Below the pieces are notes generated by a model, which worked only from the letters and a program-made list of their open reading frames with translations, was not told the origin of the DNA and searched no databases. The translations under genes and the position numbers were made by a program. 53,587 nucleotides of DNA, from NCBI GenBank assembly GCA_000320545.1, contig ADNK01001747.1, positions 1-53,587 of the forward strand, given 5' to 3'. This document shows, piece after piece, positions 12,850 through 25,769 of the stretch (position 1 is the stretch's first letter; each line of letters opens with the position of its first letter). The DNA is from Bigelowiella natans CCMP2755. Its lineage: Eukaryota; Cercozoa; Chlorarachniophyceae.

Positions 12850-14033
12850 ATGGCGCTGCACTACCAGCTTTCATTCGCTCTGCTCGCGGTTCTCGTAGCT
12901 TTCGTTCCATTCTGGGTATCCCCTCTCAAAGACTGCGTCCAAATTCCGGAATTGGCGTCACGCAAGCTTGAGTCTCTCGAAACGAATACGCTGCTTTCCG
13001 AGGCTGAACATCTATTCAAAGATGATCTTATTGGTGTACGATAGGCGTAGTAATAAGCATGCTGATATTCATCGAATGCAACAACTTCTCTGTTTACGCG
13101 GCGAGTGGTGCGCCATTGTATTCTCAATAGAAAGTGTTTCTTCCTTTGCAAAAATGGCAAAAATGATGCATGTTCGCTGACTAAATATTGACGACATCAA
13201 AAGGGCCCGAATCACTCGCAGTGGACTTGTCTGGCTCTCTTATAACTGGGCTTGCAGATGGGAGAATCGTGAAGATTTACGAGGAAGAGGTTGGTAAAAG
13301 GCTAAGGTACACTGTTCTTGCTCGCACAGGTGCCATTACATCGTACTACAAGACCGAAGAATAAAAACTGTACACGACAACAACGAGAATTTACCGCCAT
13401 TAATCAGTTTCAATAACGTCCCCTTTCCGTCCATCTTGCTGAACGACGCACCCTCAACTTAGTAACAATGCAGGTATCGATGACCCGAAGTGCGGCTCGA
13501 GCATTGAATTCGAGGAGGAATGCGGCCGGCCACTTGGTTTGGAGCTCATCAACAATGCGAAAACGCTCATTGTATTAGATACTAAGGTGACCCCACGTGC
13601 GAAATATTTAGAGAATTCGTACAAAGAATACGCACAGTCACAGTCAATGAAACACGCGATTGTTTTAGGGCACTAACTAGAAAGCCCAGAGCGTGGATAA
13701 GCTAATTAGTTATGTTCCGAGAGAATCTACATAATAAAAAACCCAGTTTGCTGCTTTCGTTCCCCATTAATTCAAAAGGGTGTTCTCTCCCTCGATATGG
13801 CCACGAATGAGCTCACAACTCTCGTAACACACTCGGATGACGGTGTTGCAATCACCCTCCCCAATGCTGTCGTGGAGGTGGGCCATTGTCCTCCGGAAGT
13901 CGTCATTTTGCCGTTAGATCTATACCTCTTTTCCCTATCCACAACCTCAAAGTCAAAGGATAATCCAAATCGCGCCTTTCGTTGCATTTGACAAGGGAGA
14001 GAAACCCTTTTTTCCTGGAGAAGAAGGAACTAG

Positions 14034-14079
<46 letters not shown>

Positions 14080-14355
14080 GGTCCACGATCGAGTACGCGA
14101 GCCTTTTTTTCATTAAATTCGGTTTTATATCTCGTCGCCCTTTGCCATATTGAGTTGTTGGATAAACTCAGTCGCACTATTGAGTTGTTGGATAAACGCT
14201 CAGTCGCACGACGGGAAGCTCCTTTACTTCACGGATACATCTCTTGTCCATCAGCGAAGGTTTAGCCGTAGTGGTAGTTGTGGTAGCAGTAGTGGTTGTA
14301 GTGGTAGTAGTATTAGTAGTATTAGTAGTATTAGCAGTAAGGACAGTAGTAGTAA

Positions 14356-14402
<47 letters not shown>

Positions 14403-14530
14403 AAGAGAAGGAGAGGAGGTTTACCTGAGCTAAATATCAATGCTTTTTTCATGATCGCTCTCTCCTTTGCCTTTGTACTCCCCCAGGCGAATTTTCTGGG
14501 CTGCTATGTCGGGTGCAAGAAATGGTAGCC

Positions 14531-14564
<34 letters not shown>

Positions 14565-15635
14565 AAGTAGTAGTAGAAGTAGTTGTAGTAAGAGTAGTTT
14601 TTATAAAATTCCTCTTCCAGGCCTCACCGTTGCCTATCTCCATGCGTCTTCGTCCCTAGCCTTCATTACCTTGATTACATGGCGTGAGATCTACATGTGT
14701 AAATGTACAAGCGCAGTGCGCAAGACCAAATCAATGATATCGTAAGATTGAAACATCATATATCACTAGATCTGCTTTAATACATTTTAGGAAGGCTGCT
14801 GGCTTATCATTTTGCGAATCAAACCGTCTCGGTATGCGTTGTATATCACGCGCGCAGTGTCGCTTTGACCGTGTGTACTGAACGTGAAAAGCTGTATTCG
14901 TTGCACTTAAAGGACTATAATGCAGAGAGGACATGTTTATGTAAACATGTAGAATGTGCTCAAAGTGCCTGGCTAAGTGCGGCTGTTTCCTCCAATATTC
15001 TAACCTTGTTAATACAAAAAAGGAACCCAACATCTTGTTCATAAAGCCAACTTTGAGACGTTAAGTGTGCGGCTGTTTTGCCATATCTACAGGTTGTTTC
15101 TGATGGCCTTTTCATGCCCAACGGACTTGTCCGCGAATACGACTCACCGTGCGTTGCGCTAATGGATTGTGGAATGCTTTGTCACTGCATAGCAGTTGCC
15201 AATACGCGAGCAATCCGTCAAAGCCGTGTGGTTTTGCTTCTACTATGCATGCATGCATGCATGCATGTATGAAATCACATGCGACACCCTTCTTTCCTAT
15301 AGGCCCCATAACCATCTCTTCTCGATATTTGATGATAGCTTCTTTCAGATGCGTGCTGATTGCCTTGACGATGATCGGTGAAATCAAACGGTGAGTGTTG
15401 CGGCAGATTTCACTCGAGTGAAATGGTGAGCGAAACTGGTATACCCGAAACAGGTATTGCCCGGAGGGTGACAAGGCTGGATTATCAACCTTTGCATCAA
15501 GTACAGCCTGATGTTTGTTTATGATTCTTCGCATGCTATTGCGGCAAGAGGATGATCCACGCATCTTATCATCGGCCTAATAAGACTTCGTGCAAATCAA
15601 AATAAATTACATAATGATACATTTATACACACATA

Positions 15636-15675
<40 letters not shown>

Positions 15676-15683
15676 GGAGAGTG

Positions 15684-15723
<40 letters not shown>

Positions 15724-16636
15724 AGATAGAGCGAAAGAGAGCCAGAGAGAGAGGTGAGAGATATGTATTTATAGTTGTATATGCATGTGTGCATGTGTGT
15801 GCATGTGTGTCTGTGTGTGTGTATAGTTGCCTCTTACAAGTTGGGTTCATCAAATATAACATTGGCTGCTGTGCGCAGATATTCCTGGCACATTGGACAA
15901 CATCAGGCAGTACGAGGATCCTTCCATAGGGATTCAAGCATATACAGTGGGAATCGGGTAGAGATACTAACCCCGCACTCTCCGGAGCATATGACAGCGA
16001 AACGGCAAATGGCATTCATTCTGACGTTGATTCTCTCGCGCGAAAACACGAGAAAAATCGTATTCCCAAGCGTGTACCGATGTCACTATTGCCCGCTCAT
16101 ATTGCATATTCTCTCAGGACTAAGATGGCCAAGCCGTTCTCCCTCCCCTGGTTCCTCGCTCCGTATCCTTCGTTCCGGCGCTGGATTTGCGGCTTGCCAG
16201 TACGTTCATGCTCTTTCGATAAGCCTTATTGTATTGTTGTGTGCATTTCACTGACATCTCCTCTCTCCTGAAGCATTGTGTATGGTGGGATGATAAACCC
16301 TGCACTCATGCGACTAATATATGTCTCGATGTATTAACGCTCACGATGAAGTATTAACGCTCGCGATGAAGGATCACGCGGCCTCGCACCGAGCTCCTAC
16401 CTATGCGATCTCTCCTTTTTGTATATTTGAGAAAACGAGCATGTTGTTAATCTTTTTCTTCTTCTTCTTCTTCTTCTACTACTACTACTACTTCTCTATA
16501 GATGCCATACGAATGGCTCTACAAGCTAGTCCCCAAGTATGGAATGATACTCTTTCTCGATAAGGATGGAAAAGTCGTTCAGACGCTGCAGGTTAAGTTG
16601 ATTGCCACGCATACACACAAACACACAGACAGCACA

Positions 16637-16677
<41 letters not shown>

Positions 16678-16838
16678 CGAATTCAGCGAGCAAATCCAGT
16701 CCACGCACCGAGCCGTGCTAGTATCATCTCGGTGCAGTTGATTCTGCCGCTGTTTTGATGCATAGCTCCTACATTTTCCCCATCTCTTAACGTCGCATTA
16801 TATAAATATTGCCATCGAAATCGCTGTCCATATTTGGA

Positions 16839-16881
<43 letters not shown>

Positions 16882-16897
16882 TATACGCACACACACA

Positions 16898-16947
<50 letters not shown>

Positions 16948-17145
16948 ACCGACGATTCAATGCAGGATCCTACAGGACGGACGTCGTGGATATCAGAAGC
17001 AGTAGTGAGCAATGGCTCTTTGTGGGCAGGGAGTTGGCTAAATCGTCACATCGTTCGCCTTCCTTGGAGCAGCAGCTCAGCCGCCACCGAAGGCTCGGCG
17101 TGGGGGGAGACGAGTGCGGCGCTTAGGAGCCTGATAAAGAGTTAG
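12850..17145 (+). CDS. Strictosidine synthase-like / APMAP-like beta-propeller protein, about 14 exons
   Basis: Supported exons: 12850-13033, 13204-13329, 13474-13586, 13779-13877, 14204-14259, 14487-14524, one starting at 14621, 15093-15148, 15349-15390, 15454-15500, 15879-15957, 16118-16199, 16502-16591, 16966-17145 (stop TAG). The N-terminal hydrophobic stretch [16 protein letters not shown] is a signal-anchor. Family landmarks in order: GPESLAVD...[16 protein letters not shown]...[70 protein letters not shown] and [18 protein letters not shown]. These match the six-bladed propeller of plant strictosidine-synthase-like and animal APMAP proteins, membrane-anchored lumenal enzymes mostly of unknown or arylesterase-like activity. 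True strictosidine synthesis is not implied. Every junction keeps phase except around 14,621-15,093, where the donor is unresolved. Confidence 0.87.
14039..14075. repeat. (GA)n microsatellite in an intron
   Basis: An uninterrupted AG/GA dinucleotide run inside an intron of the APMAP-like gene. Similar runs lie at 14,360-14,400 and 15,690-15,720. Confidence 0.9.
14149..14210. repeat. 30/32-bp tandem duplication spanning a 3' splice site
   Basis: ATTGAGTTGTTGGATAAA followed by CTCAGTCGCAC occurs at 14,149-14,178 and again at 14,179-14,210. The second copy supplies the CTCAG acceptor used by the exon at 14,204, so the first copy holds a duplicate acceptor 31 bp upstream. Confidence 0.85.
16331..16370. 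repeat. 20-bp tandem duplication in an intron
   Basis: GTATTAACGCTCACGATGAA is followed at once by the same word with one A-to-G change. Confidence 0.9.
16838..16955. repeat. Compound (TA)n-(CA)n-(TA)n microsatellite
   Basis: About 110 bp of AT and AC dinucleotides with a central ACACAC block, in the last intron of the APMAP-like gene. It ends about ten bases before the acceptor of the final exon. Confidence 0.9.
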
Positions 17146-18072
17146 GTGTACATTGATGAATCCATTCGCACTACGAGTGCAATGTGTAAATTTGTGTGCG
17201 CTCGGCATGTTTTAAGGCGTCATTTCGCTTTGAGGCACCATTTATATATAGCCCCTTATATTCTGCTTCAATCGAGAGAAAACGACTGTCTAGTTGTGGC
17301 GAGCATCGTCGCTGAAACGACTGCCTTTAAAGCAAGAGTCTAGTTGTCATTTTGAGGCGGATAGAATAATTTGTCATCCTGATGTAGGCTCATTATCATG
17401 TGTGGTGTGCATGTGCGCATGTGTAGACGCCATCACTCATGATTATTCTTTCATTAATAAACGTATTCTATTTCGCTATGCGTTGCAAAATGTGCATTTA
17501 TGCAAGCAATCAGCATCACTAGCTAGCTATCACACGTCTGTCATCGTACGTTAAAGTATAGTCATGATTGTAATGTTGTGTCGATTGTGCCTGCACATAC
17601 TAGCATACGCTAGTGCTGTCACTTGATAATTTCCAGCATGCACGCGCAGCAAAGCTTGCTGCATCAATTATGATATTGCATGTCAATTACATCAACGGTT
17701 CCTGTGATGCATTATGTGTAGCGCACGCAGCATACTATTGGAAATCTTGGTCAGATCTATAATAAGAAAGTCACGAAACGCTTATGCATTCCCGGTTACT
17801 AATAACATGTCCTCCCCTCCCAATCGTATGAAAAGGAACTGAAACGTATCTGGTGGGTACGTCGTATTGGGTGGAAAGCAATTCTCATTGCACGGTCGTG
17901 AGACCGAATTCCTCGAATATGGGCAATCAGCCATCCTTAGCATCCACATATAGCCATAGCCTCATGGCTCTTTTACCACCCACTCTTCTTCTTCTTCTGC
18001 TTCTCTTTCTTCATCCCTTTCTTCGAGTCTTCTTTCTCAAAGTCCACAAACGGCGCCGCGAAACCCAACGAC
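17146..18072. other. Gene-poor spacer
   Basis: This is the 3' flank of the APMAP-like gene and probably the 3' end of the armadillo-like gene. Short open frames are present but none has splice sites or composition I would defend. (TCT)n near 17,985-18,010. Confidence 0.35.
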
Positions 18073-18634
18073 CTGTAAGATGCAAAACCATGCGCAATTC
18101 AAAGCGGCGTCGTTGTAACCGTTTGTCCGAATAAACGCCATCATGGATACACATGCCTCGCAAATCCCACGCCTTTGATGCATTTCTTCTATTCTAGTCA
18201 TCTCAAACGTTATCTTGGACCGTACAATTTGGGCAATATATTGTACCAAATATTCCCATTGTATTGACTCTCACTGACACTTAAGTGTCGAGCCTTCTAC
18301 GTTCAAAAAAAAAAAAAAAAGCTGTGCAATAAGAACGCCGCGGCAATATAGTTGTCTTATCAGTCACTTACTTCCTTCGTCTCCACATGGCGGCGAGGTT
18401 TTGCACAGAGTATTGAAACGCGGTTCTCTGCATCAGATCAAACGCAGCACAGAAGATTCAGTAAATGATACACACCACAGCACGCGTGCACCATGAAACG
18501 TAAGTCTCAATCATCATCACTTCAAGCACAACGCATAGATCGTCCTGGATGTAGATACTGACCGCTCTTTGGCCCGCTTCGCCAAACTTCCCCACCACCT
18601 CCCAATTTGTCGCATTAGCAGCGAAGTGAAGCTT
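18073..18634 (-). CDS. Armadillo-repeat-like protein, three exons of a larger gene
   Basis: Three minus-strand exons join in phase: 18634-18563 (LHFAANATNWEVVGKFGEAG), 18427-18372 (TAFQYSVQNLAAMWRR, donor GTAAGTG) and 18193-18073 (RRGICEACVSMMAFI...NDAALNCAWFCI). The repeated pattern 'A-x-N-x-x-N ... GEAG / GICEACV ... A-x-N-C-A' matches helices 2-3 of armadillo-type repeats, which build alpha-solenoids for protein binding. I did not find the start or the stop. Upstream candidate exons lie at about 18,895-18,815, 19,900-19,830 and 20,400-20,330. No catalytic motif is visible. It could instead be another helical-repeat family. Confidence 0.5.
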
Positions 18635-18724
18635 CTGTGAATATTAATAAAAACCCAAAAAAACAAAGATTCTTTTGAGTCACAGTGAGTATTTTAAGTG
18701 CGTCACTTGCACACAATGAAAACC

Positions 18725-18729
18725 AATGT

Positions 18730-18770
<41 letters not shown>

Positions 18771-18921
18771 GCAGTGCACGGCATTTCGATATGATGTTGC
18801 GCAAAAATACCCTGGAAAAGTGATGATGACCTTTTCACACATGGCCTTGATATCAACTTCAGCTTCAAGGACACTGCCGCTCCCCATGCTAGAGCTGCTG
18901 CACTCTTTTCCTTCATGAGAG

Positions 18922-18963
<42 letters not shown>
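18725..18963. repeat. (TA)n and (GA)n microsatellites
   Basis: (TA)n at about 18,730-18,767 and (GA)n at about 18,930-18,963, probably both intronic to the armadillo-like gene. Confidence 0.85.
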
Positions 18964-18967
<4 letters not shown>

Positions 18968-19358
18968 CAAGGACAACATCAAGCATTTGACAGATCAGTC
19001 GCGGTCAGCAATAAGACTGCTTTTCGAGCGACGAGAAACTTGAGGATTAAGAACAACAGCAAAACGATTGCAAACAAGCACCGGCTTCTTCCTGTTAGCC
19101 AAAAGGGTTTTGATGGGTATATTTCCATTAAAAAAAAAAACCCAAAGCTTCTCAGTGTTGTCGATCGTGGAGGATTAGAAGAACAGTTATACCCGAGGAG
19201 ACGAACAAGAACAATTGCTAACACGCATAAAATCGCCTTCTAGTAATCTCCTTTGAAAATGCTGTATTCTGCTATTAACTTGCGTTTCATATGCACTTAC
19301 TGTTGGGATCATAAGGTCTGATGATGCCGTAAGCCTCCAGTGTTTGTCCTGAATTGAT

Positions 19359-19399
<41 letters not shown>

Positions 19400-19685
19400 G
19401 CACACATAGAGCACATACAAAACAAATGAATAAATACAAACATACCATATATTTATATATCGACTTATATTTATGTTATGCTGAAGTGCTTCGATGTATG
19501 CGCAAATCTACGATCTCCACCTAAAAAGATCGCATCTCTCGGGGAGGTTGATATCTTCGTAACATAGAGATGGCGAGTAAGCTCCTTTGCGACGAGGAAC
19601 AGCCTCCGCTGATTGGCCTTCTCGCTCCTTTTTCCCACGTGCTAAGGCGATTGCATCCACATTGCAAATAAAATATGCAAAATAT

Positions 19686-19727
<42 letters not shown>

Positions 19728-19920
19728 TATATATGTGCATACAATATACACCCTAGAATATACGTTTCGAACGAAAATTTAGACATCATTGCGCGAAGAG
19801 AAAGAGAGAAAAGCGACAGTAACAACAACAACCTTGGCAGCGTGCTGGCAAACGGCGATAAGATCCGATGTGTCCCTAGCAAATCGGTACAATTCAGTAT
19901 TGGGAGGTGTTTTTACAATA

Positions 19921-19958
<38 letters not shown>

Positions 19959-20156
19959 TGTATGTGTGTGTGTGTGTGTTTGTGTGTATATAACAAGGTA
20001 TACAACCTCTCATTCTTTCTCTCTCCCTCAGTGCAGGTGCAGGTGTATATGTGTGTGGTATGTGAGTGCGCGTGTATGCGTGTGCGTGTGTATGTCCCAT
20101 AATCGTTCGTCGTGCAATATATCTGTACTTTAGTCCAGAGTCAGATCTCGAAATGT

Positions 20157-20220
20157 CTATTCGTAAACACGCATAGAGATGTACTCAGCTATTCGTGAAG
20201 ACGCATAGAGATGTAATCAG
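20157..20220. repeat. 32-bp tandem duplication
   Basis: Two adjacent 32-bp units (20,157-20,188 and 20,189-20,220) share the core ACGCATAGAGATGTA and differ at three positions. Confidence 0.85.
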
Positions 20221-20253
20221 CAGCAGGGCGAAGAACAGGCCCGGGCCCACCAT

Positions 20254-20280
20254 GAAGTGCGACGCCCCGCGTCGCACTTC
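20254..20280. other. Perfect 12-bp stem / 3-nt loop inverted repeat
   Basis: GAAGTGCGACGC, then CCC, then GCGTCGCACTTC. It lies next to a GGCCCGGGCC palindrome at about 20,238-20,247. A role as terminator or RNA structure is unproven. Confidence 0.85.
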
Positions 20281-21519
20281 ACAAGCATGCTAGCAACAAC
20301 ATCGGCACGCTGACGATCACCTTTCACATCAGGAGGCACTGTGCTTCTTGCGTCCTCGCTAAAGATGGTAAAGGGGTGGGATAGCGCATAAAATATCTTT
20401 GAGCAGGGGCGTGGCACTGCTGGTCATTTACTCGGAACGCAATTGAACATACTTGCATGCATATTTGACGATAGATTTGTACCGATAATCACCGACAAAA
20501 ACACTCGAGCACATATGCGTGCTGATGAGGAAACACCGACGAGTTGTAACAAGGCACATACGTGTGGCCTTCGCCGCTGACTTCGGTGTAAATCGACCTG
20601 ACCTGAGAGTGCGTGCGGAGACGCGTATTGCATGTACAAATACGATACAAGGCAATAGAAAATGCATATCACTGAACAGAGGTTCCCCAAAATACCACTC
20701 ACTAACGAAGACCGATTTCCAATATATTCCGTCTCGGATTGGCATTAGGAACGAGAAATCGTATAAATTTCATCACAAAAAACAACGCCATCGCTCATCA
20801 GATAGCAGCTCCGCGTAGTTCTCGCATCTAATCCCGGCCCTGGAGAATACAACAACACGGTCTGACTTTTGGTATGCGCATATATCGTTCAAAGTTGGGA
20901 ATTCCATTGACGCAAAACGACACGCGGTGATGCATTCTGGCCTTCAACGCAATCGATGAAGGCCTGACAGCGAAAGCAGAGAATACACATTTGGAATAGC
21001 ACTACTGCAGGCTCCGTCCTCCTCACCCGTACTGTGCGGCGCAAACGAGGGAGGTCACCGAGCAACCGAGTTCTCCTAACAATGAAAGAAGGCCTGAGAA
21101 GGTTCTCCACACCTTTTTGAGCTGTATATGATGCTCTCTCTCTATAGCTATCGGATAGTAATCGTAATGTGCTAAATCACATATATATATATATATATAT
21201 ATATCTATTCTCTCGCTCTCTCTCTCTCCCCCTCTCTCACTTACTCTCCCTTCTATCCACCCCCCCTCTCTCCCTCCTGCCAGATGTACGTAGAATGTGT
21301 ATATGTGTACCGAGAGCGTCCTCGGAATAGACAAGCATCACCTGTTATGGTACCATACACACGCCAGTGCACTATCATTATCAACATCACCATCATCATC
21401 ATCATTCATCATCATTTCCATGGGGGGGAAACAGCACAATGAGCGAGAATCGTGGTATACTTCGCTCCATGGACACACGGCAAGACAGATGAATGGTACA
21501 AAATGGGAATATAAACATA

Positions 21520-21559
<40 letters not shown>

Positions 21560-21568
21560 TAAACATAC

Positions 21569-21599
<31 letters not shown>

Positions 21600-21837
21600 G
21601 ATGATGATTCGTGCCGATATGTCGTTCTACTACCATATCAGCCAAGAAATGCACGTGCGCGCAAATCTGTATGATGACACCACCACATATCATCAACGTC
21701 CGACATCAACGTCAAGTATCGATATCGCTCATTGTCCTTGCATATGCGAAGGACACGTAACCAAACACACCTCTGGGATATCCGCAGCAATGAGGGAGAA
21801 CGCGATCACTGAAAGCAACGAGTCTGCATTGGCGCAG

Positions 21838-21955
21838 TGCCCTGGAACAACACAGCCGTCAGGTACACGTGGTTTGCGACAGTGTGCGTTGAAGAAGAAG
21901 TGTACGGAGAAGGAACCTCTTGGAAAGACGTTTGGAACGTCATGGATGAGTGCGA
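21838..21955 (+). CDS. Isolated candidate exon, unknown protein
   Basis: Between acceptor GCGCAG and the consensus donor GTAAGC the plus strand encodes VPWNNTAVRYTWFATVCVEE and onward to KDVWNVMDECE. The tryptophan-, valine- and glutamate-rich composition is protein-like. The opposite strand is also open here, so the strand is not certain, and no partner exon was joined. Confidence 0.35.
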
Positions 21956-22048
21956 GTAAGCAATCGATTTTGCCCTGGACAACGATACAGAAGGGCTCAT
22001 CACGCACACGCCGTGGAATGCTCATGCACGTTTTGCGCGCGCAACATG

Positions 22049-22079
<31 letters not shown>

Positions 22080-22129
22080 TTAAGCATGCATAATCTCAAT
22101 AGTATATATATATATATATATTTATTTAT

Positions 22130-22158
22130 TTATATATTTTTAGATGATATATATAAAT

Positions 22159-22202
<44 letters not shown>

Positions 22203-22203
22203 C
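22130..22203. repeat. (TA)n microsatellite cluster
   Basis: Interrupted and then uninterrupted TA runs; further TA runs lie at 21,520-21,596 and 22,050-22,080, with GAT/ATC arrays at 22,285-22,330 and 22,455-22,505. Confidence 0.9.
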
Positions 22204-22778
22204 AATGCGGCAAAATGGGGTGTGAGCGTGTATTCATATGAAAATCGTTGATGATAAGATAAGAACCAACGACGACGATGGTGACGATTATGATGACGAT
22301 GATGATGATAATGATGATAATGATGATAACAATGATAATAATTGTCCATGATGCTGCTAACAATGCAGCGAAAGAAAATTTGCTGCAGCAGCCGCATCAT
22401 CAGCAGCACTACCTTTAACCCTCCGTTATTTAAGAATTGCCCACCTGACACACCATCATCATCATCATCATCATCATCATCATTATCATCGTCATCATCA
22501 TCATCTTCACCCAAATCTAAGACGACGATTCGAGGCAGTGTGTAGAAAAACAAGAGCTGTAAAAAAACACCGTAGTAGCCGAAATACCAGGAAATACAAC
22601 TGAAAGCTACAATAGCTAATGCTGCATCATCAAAACATATCGATCGGAGAAGGGAGAACTACTGCTTGCCAATACACTGCCAAGCTTCTCTTTCTTTCTT
22701 TCTACAAAAACTCTTACTAAGCATGCTGCACGCAGGATACGCGCATCATCTATCGTCGTCCTCGCCATTAATACCATC

Positions 22779-22810
<32 letters not shown>

Positions 22811-22959
22811 TCTGTCTTGTCCTCTCTACTTTTCAATATTAGCGTGAGCGGTTTCAGTCGCTTCGCCACGAGCTCATGTTCCTTCCTAGTAGCATTAGCC
22901 GTTTCGCGTCTGTCCGCCCCCCCCCTCCCTTCTTCGAGCTCCTCGCCACCGCTGCTACC

Positions 22960-23360
22960 CTCCGTGCAACGACCGTCGCTTTCCTTCCGTAGATTTGTCC
23001 AATATTCCTGTTTTACCCGAAACCGATTTTAGTGCATTTTTCCAGCGGAAAACATCTGAAGCACATCGCTCGCCACAGTGCGACATACGTACCAGCAGGT
23101 CGGCCGATGCCGTCTTGTACACCTCTCGATACCTAGAGAGCAACAACAGAGCAGAGCGGAAACATGTTTTTACAAATGATCGAGCTTTGAATTTTGGCCA
23201 TGGTATCCGTCTATCCGTGCGCCGTGCGAGATACATGTGCGATTTGAAGGCGAAGATAGTACGGAGTTGGGTATTGGCTAACCACTCAAAGATGATTGAC
23301 TCCAGGTCTTTCAGCACCACGGGCCATATTATCTGTTTGTACGATGAGCAGCAGAAGTAG
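22960..23360 (-). CDS. Long open exon candidate, strand ambiguous
   Basis: The minus strand is open for over 120 codons through non-repetitive sequence, with stretches such as WPVVLKDLESIIFEWLANTQ. The plus strand is open too (for example RARYMCDLKAKIVRSWVLAN). Neither translation is recognised. The minus reading looks more like a folded helical protein, and might belong to the armadillo-like gene, but the choice is weak. Confidence 0.3.
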
Positions 23361-23520
23361 TCGTCAGAATAACACACACACACACACACACACGTGTATA
23401 CACACGTATACACACCCATGCACACGCACACACATACACACAAACACACGCGCGCTCGCGCATGAATGATTCAGACATGCACCGCACATCGCTGATGATG
23501 GGCAACTCTCTTTGTCGCAG

Positions 23521-23676
23521 GAAGAAAAGGCAAGGAAAGAAACACCTTTACACACGCTGGCACGAACATTTCTCTCATGGGAGCTGGATCGCGCCGAGAT
23601 TGAAGGGTCCCGTGCATGCGCCACATCGTCAATGCTGCCGCAACAACAGACAAATGCCAAAGAAAGCCAACCAAAC
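23521..23676 (+). CDS. Isolated candidate exon, unknown protein
   Basis: A phase-0 exon of 52 codons lies between acceptor GTCGCAG and donor GTAACG. It begins EEKARKETPLHTLARTFLSW and ends in a Q/N/S-rich stretch. No family is recognised and no partner exon was joined. Confidence 0.3.
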
Positions 23677-24338
23677 GTAACGAGCGAGCAAACGCACACA
23701 CATAGTCGATTCTCAGGGTTCCACACTCGCGTTTTAACACTCTTCTTCTTCTTCTTCTTCTTCTTCTTCTTCTTTTTCTTCTTCTTCTCCCATATCTACA
23801 CATGACGCTGATGAGAAGCATACACACGCAAACACGCTACACCGTGGTGCCCGCTATTAGAGAGAAGGCGTATTCATTCGTACGCGGTCCAACATTAGCT
23901 ATTCGTTACGCTACCTAGTGTGTTCACGAACTCCGAAACCTGCAGAAGATGTTCGCGGAGCGTACGCTTTTTAACCACCTAAAAACGCGCATACACACAC
24001 ACACAAACACATAAGTATTATATAACACACACACACACACACACACACACATATTTATATCATAAACTAAATATATGCGTTGGCAATTAGTAGCTCTCGC
24101 ACCTCGTCCCTCTCGCGGCTCGCTGTCTTTGCCGAAGCCTTCCCTGTATACCATACATGCCCTTCACGATCATCATCATCAATCATCATCATAAATCAAA
24201 GAAGTCGGGGCGGTTGGGTAGCCTTCTTCCCCCCCCCTTCTACGGCTTACATTCATTCTGCATTCTTATGGTGCTCAACCAATGCAGTATAGACTACAAA
24301 CTAGGTAGTTCTATTATGGGATGTAGAGAAAGAGCGAG

Positions 24339-24388
<50 letters not shown>

Positions 24389-24479
24389 TGAGACAGTGAG
24401 AAAACGTAATCACCCCAAGGGTCACTCGACTTGGCAGCTGCTATTGACCTCGACTGCTTCATATCGGAGACGAACCGCA

Positions 24480-24887
24480 TCACCATTTTCCTTTCAAAGA
24501 CACAAAATGGCAAAAGGCATCAATCAGATGGCTATGGCCTACTAGCCCAACCAGAGGTTGCTGCATAAGGGGCAGTTTCGGAAGAAAATCGTCTTCGGCG
24601 GCCATAGTAGCACAGCACAGGGCGAATAGCAGCGCCTCCGCTCCTAACCGCCGCACCGCAACTCTCGTTGTTTGCAAGTCGCATCATCTACATACAACAT
24701 CCGAAACGGTTTTGCATAGCAGTATGAGGGACCAACAGATGGCAAACGCGGCCGACCTGAAAGGAAGGTCCTCTGAGCTCAAAATCCACTCGCAATGCGT
24801 GGAAACCAACGCTATCAGCTCCTTCCTACACAACGCACAGCAGGGAAACAGCGGCATGCGGAAGGAGGACTCAGCGTGAATTAACAT
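24480..24887 (-). CDS. Candidate helical-repeat exons
   Basis: Two minus-strand open stretches in repeat-free sequence read RRLGAEALLFALCCATMAAE and PFRSAAFAICWSLILLCKT. The alternation of A/L-rich helices resembles an alpha-solenoid and could be the 5' part of the armadillo-like gene 6 kb downstream on the same strand. Junctions were not established and the plus strand is partly open. Confidence 0.25.
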
Positions 24888-25709
24888 ATTACGCGTGTCT
24901 ATAATATATAATGGTCAGCACAATGATGCAGCTAGCTGGCACCTACACCGCCACAACAACGCGAAAGACTCGCATGCGTGCTCGATTTTTTCAGAGGCTA
25001 TCAGCCAGCGAGCAAGTGGGTAAGTGCCTTTGCACGCCGCTCTTGTCCTGGTTGCGAACTTGCTTGAATCGAAGGAGAAACTTGACCTGCCGTGGTGATG
25101 ATGGTGATGATGGTGATGATGAGGAGGACGGGGACGGACTTCATTAGTATTAATAAATGTCAATCGATTGGCTAATAAGCTTGGTGCCTTTGCTCAGCAA
25201 TCCCCAATACAGAAGGCTGTTGATATAGCGACATGCCGTCTCCTGCCCCCCCCCCCCCCCCTTCCTCCCCGCAAACATGTTGTGCACCTCCCCGAAAAAC
25301 TGCCCTTTTGTTTTTGCCCCCCCCCTCCACCCATTGACATCCCCCTGGGGTATTTGTTTTTGTATTGGTGGAATTGGAGAAAGGGGCGACCGCCGAAACA
25401 AAAAAAAGAAGGCATAACTTGGGGCTGCGGAGCAACTATTCCTATCCCAAACATAATCTAAACTTATACATCATTTCACTCTTCCCAGATAGCTGTTTCC
25501 CCTTTGATCTCCCAATTCCCCACTTCTATTTTGGGGGGGGGGGGGGAGGGGATTCATATGAATCGCTATTACAATATGATTCGAGACTGTGTAGAGAACA
25601 AACTCGATGAGAAGCGAAACTTTTTGCTTTTACATTTTAAACTATTGGCATATTCCGATTTTTACACAGACACACACACACGTATATACACATTCTTTCA
25701 TATATGTGC

Positions 25710-25712
<3 letters not shown>

Positions 25713-25769
<57 letters not shown>

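Noticed and set aside
15248-15271. TGCATGCATGCATGCATG as a regulatory box
   Set aside because: It is a simple GCAT microsatellite inside an intron.
22130-22553. Poly-Ile, poly-Asp and poly-His frames as low-complexity proteins
   Set aside because: They are translations of (ATC)n/(GAT)n and (TA)n microsatellites in every phase.
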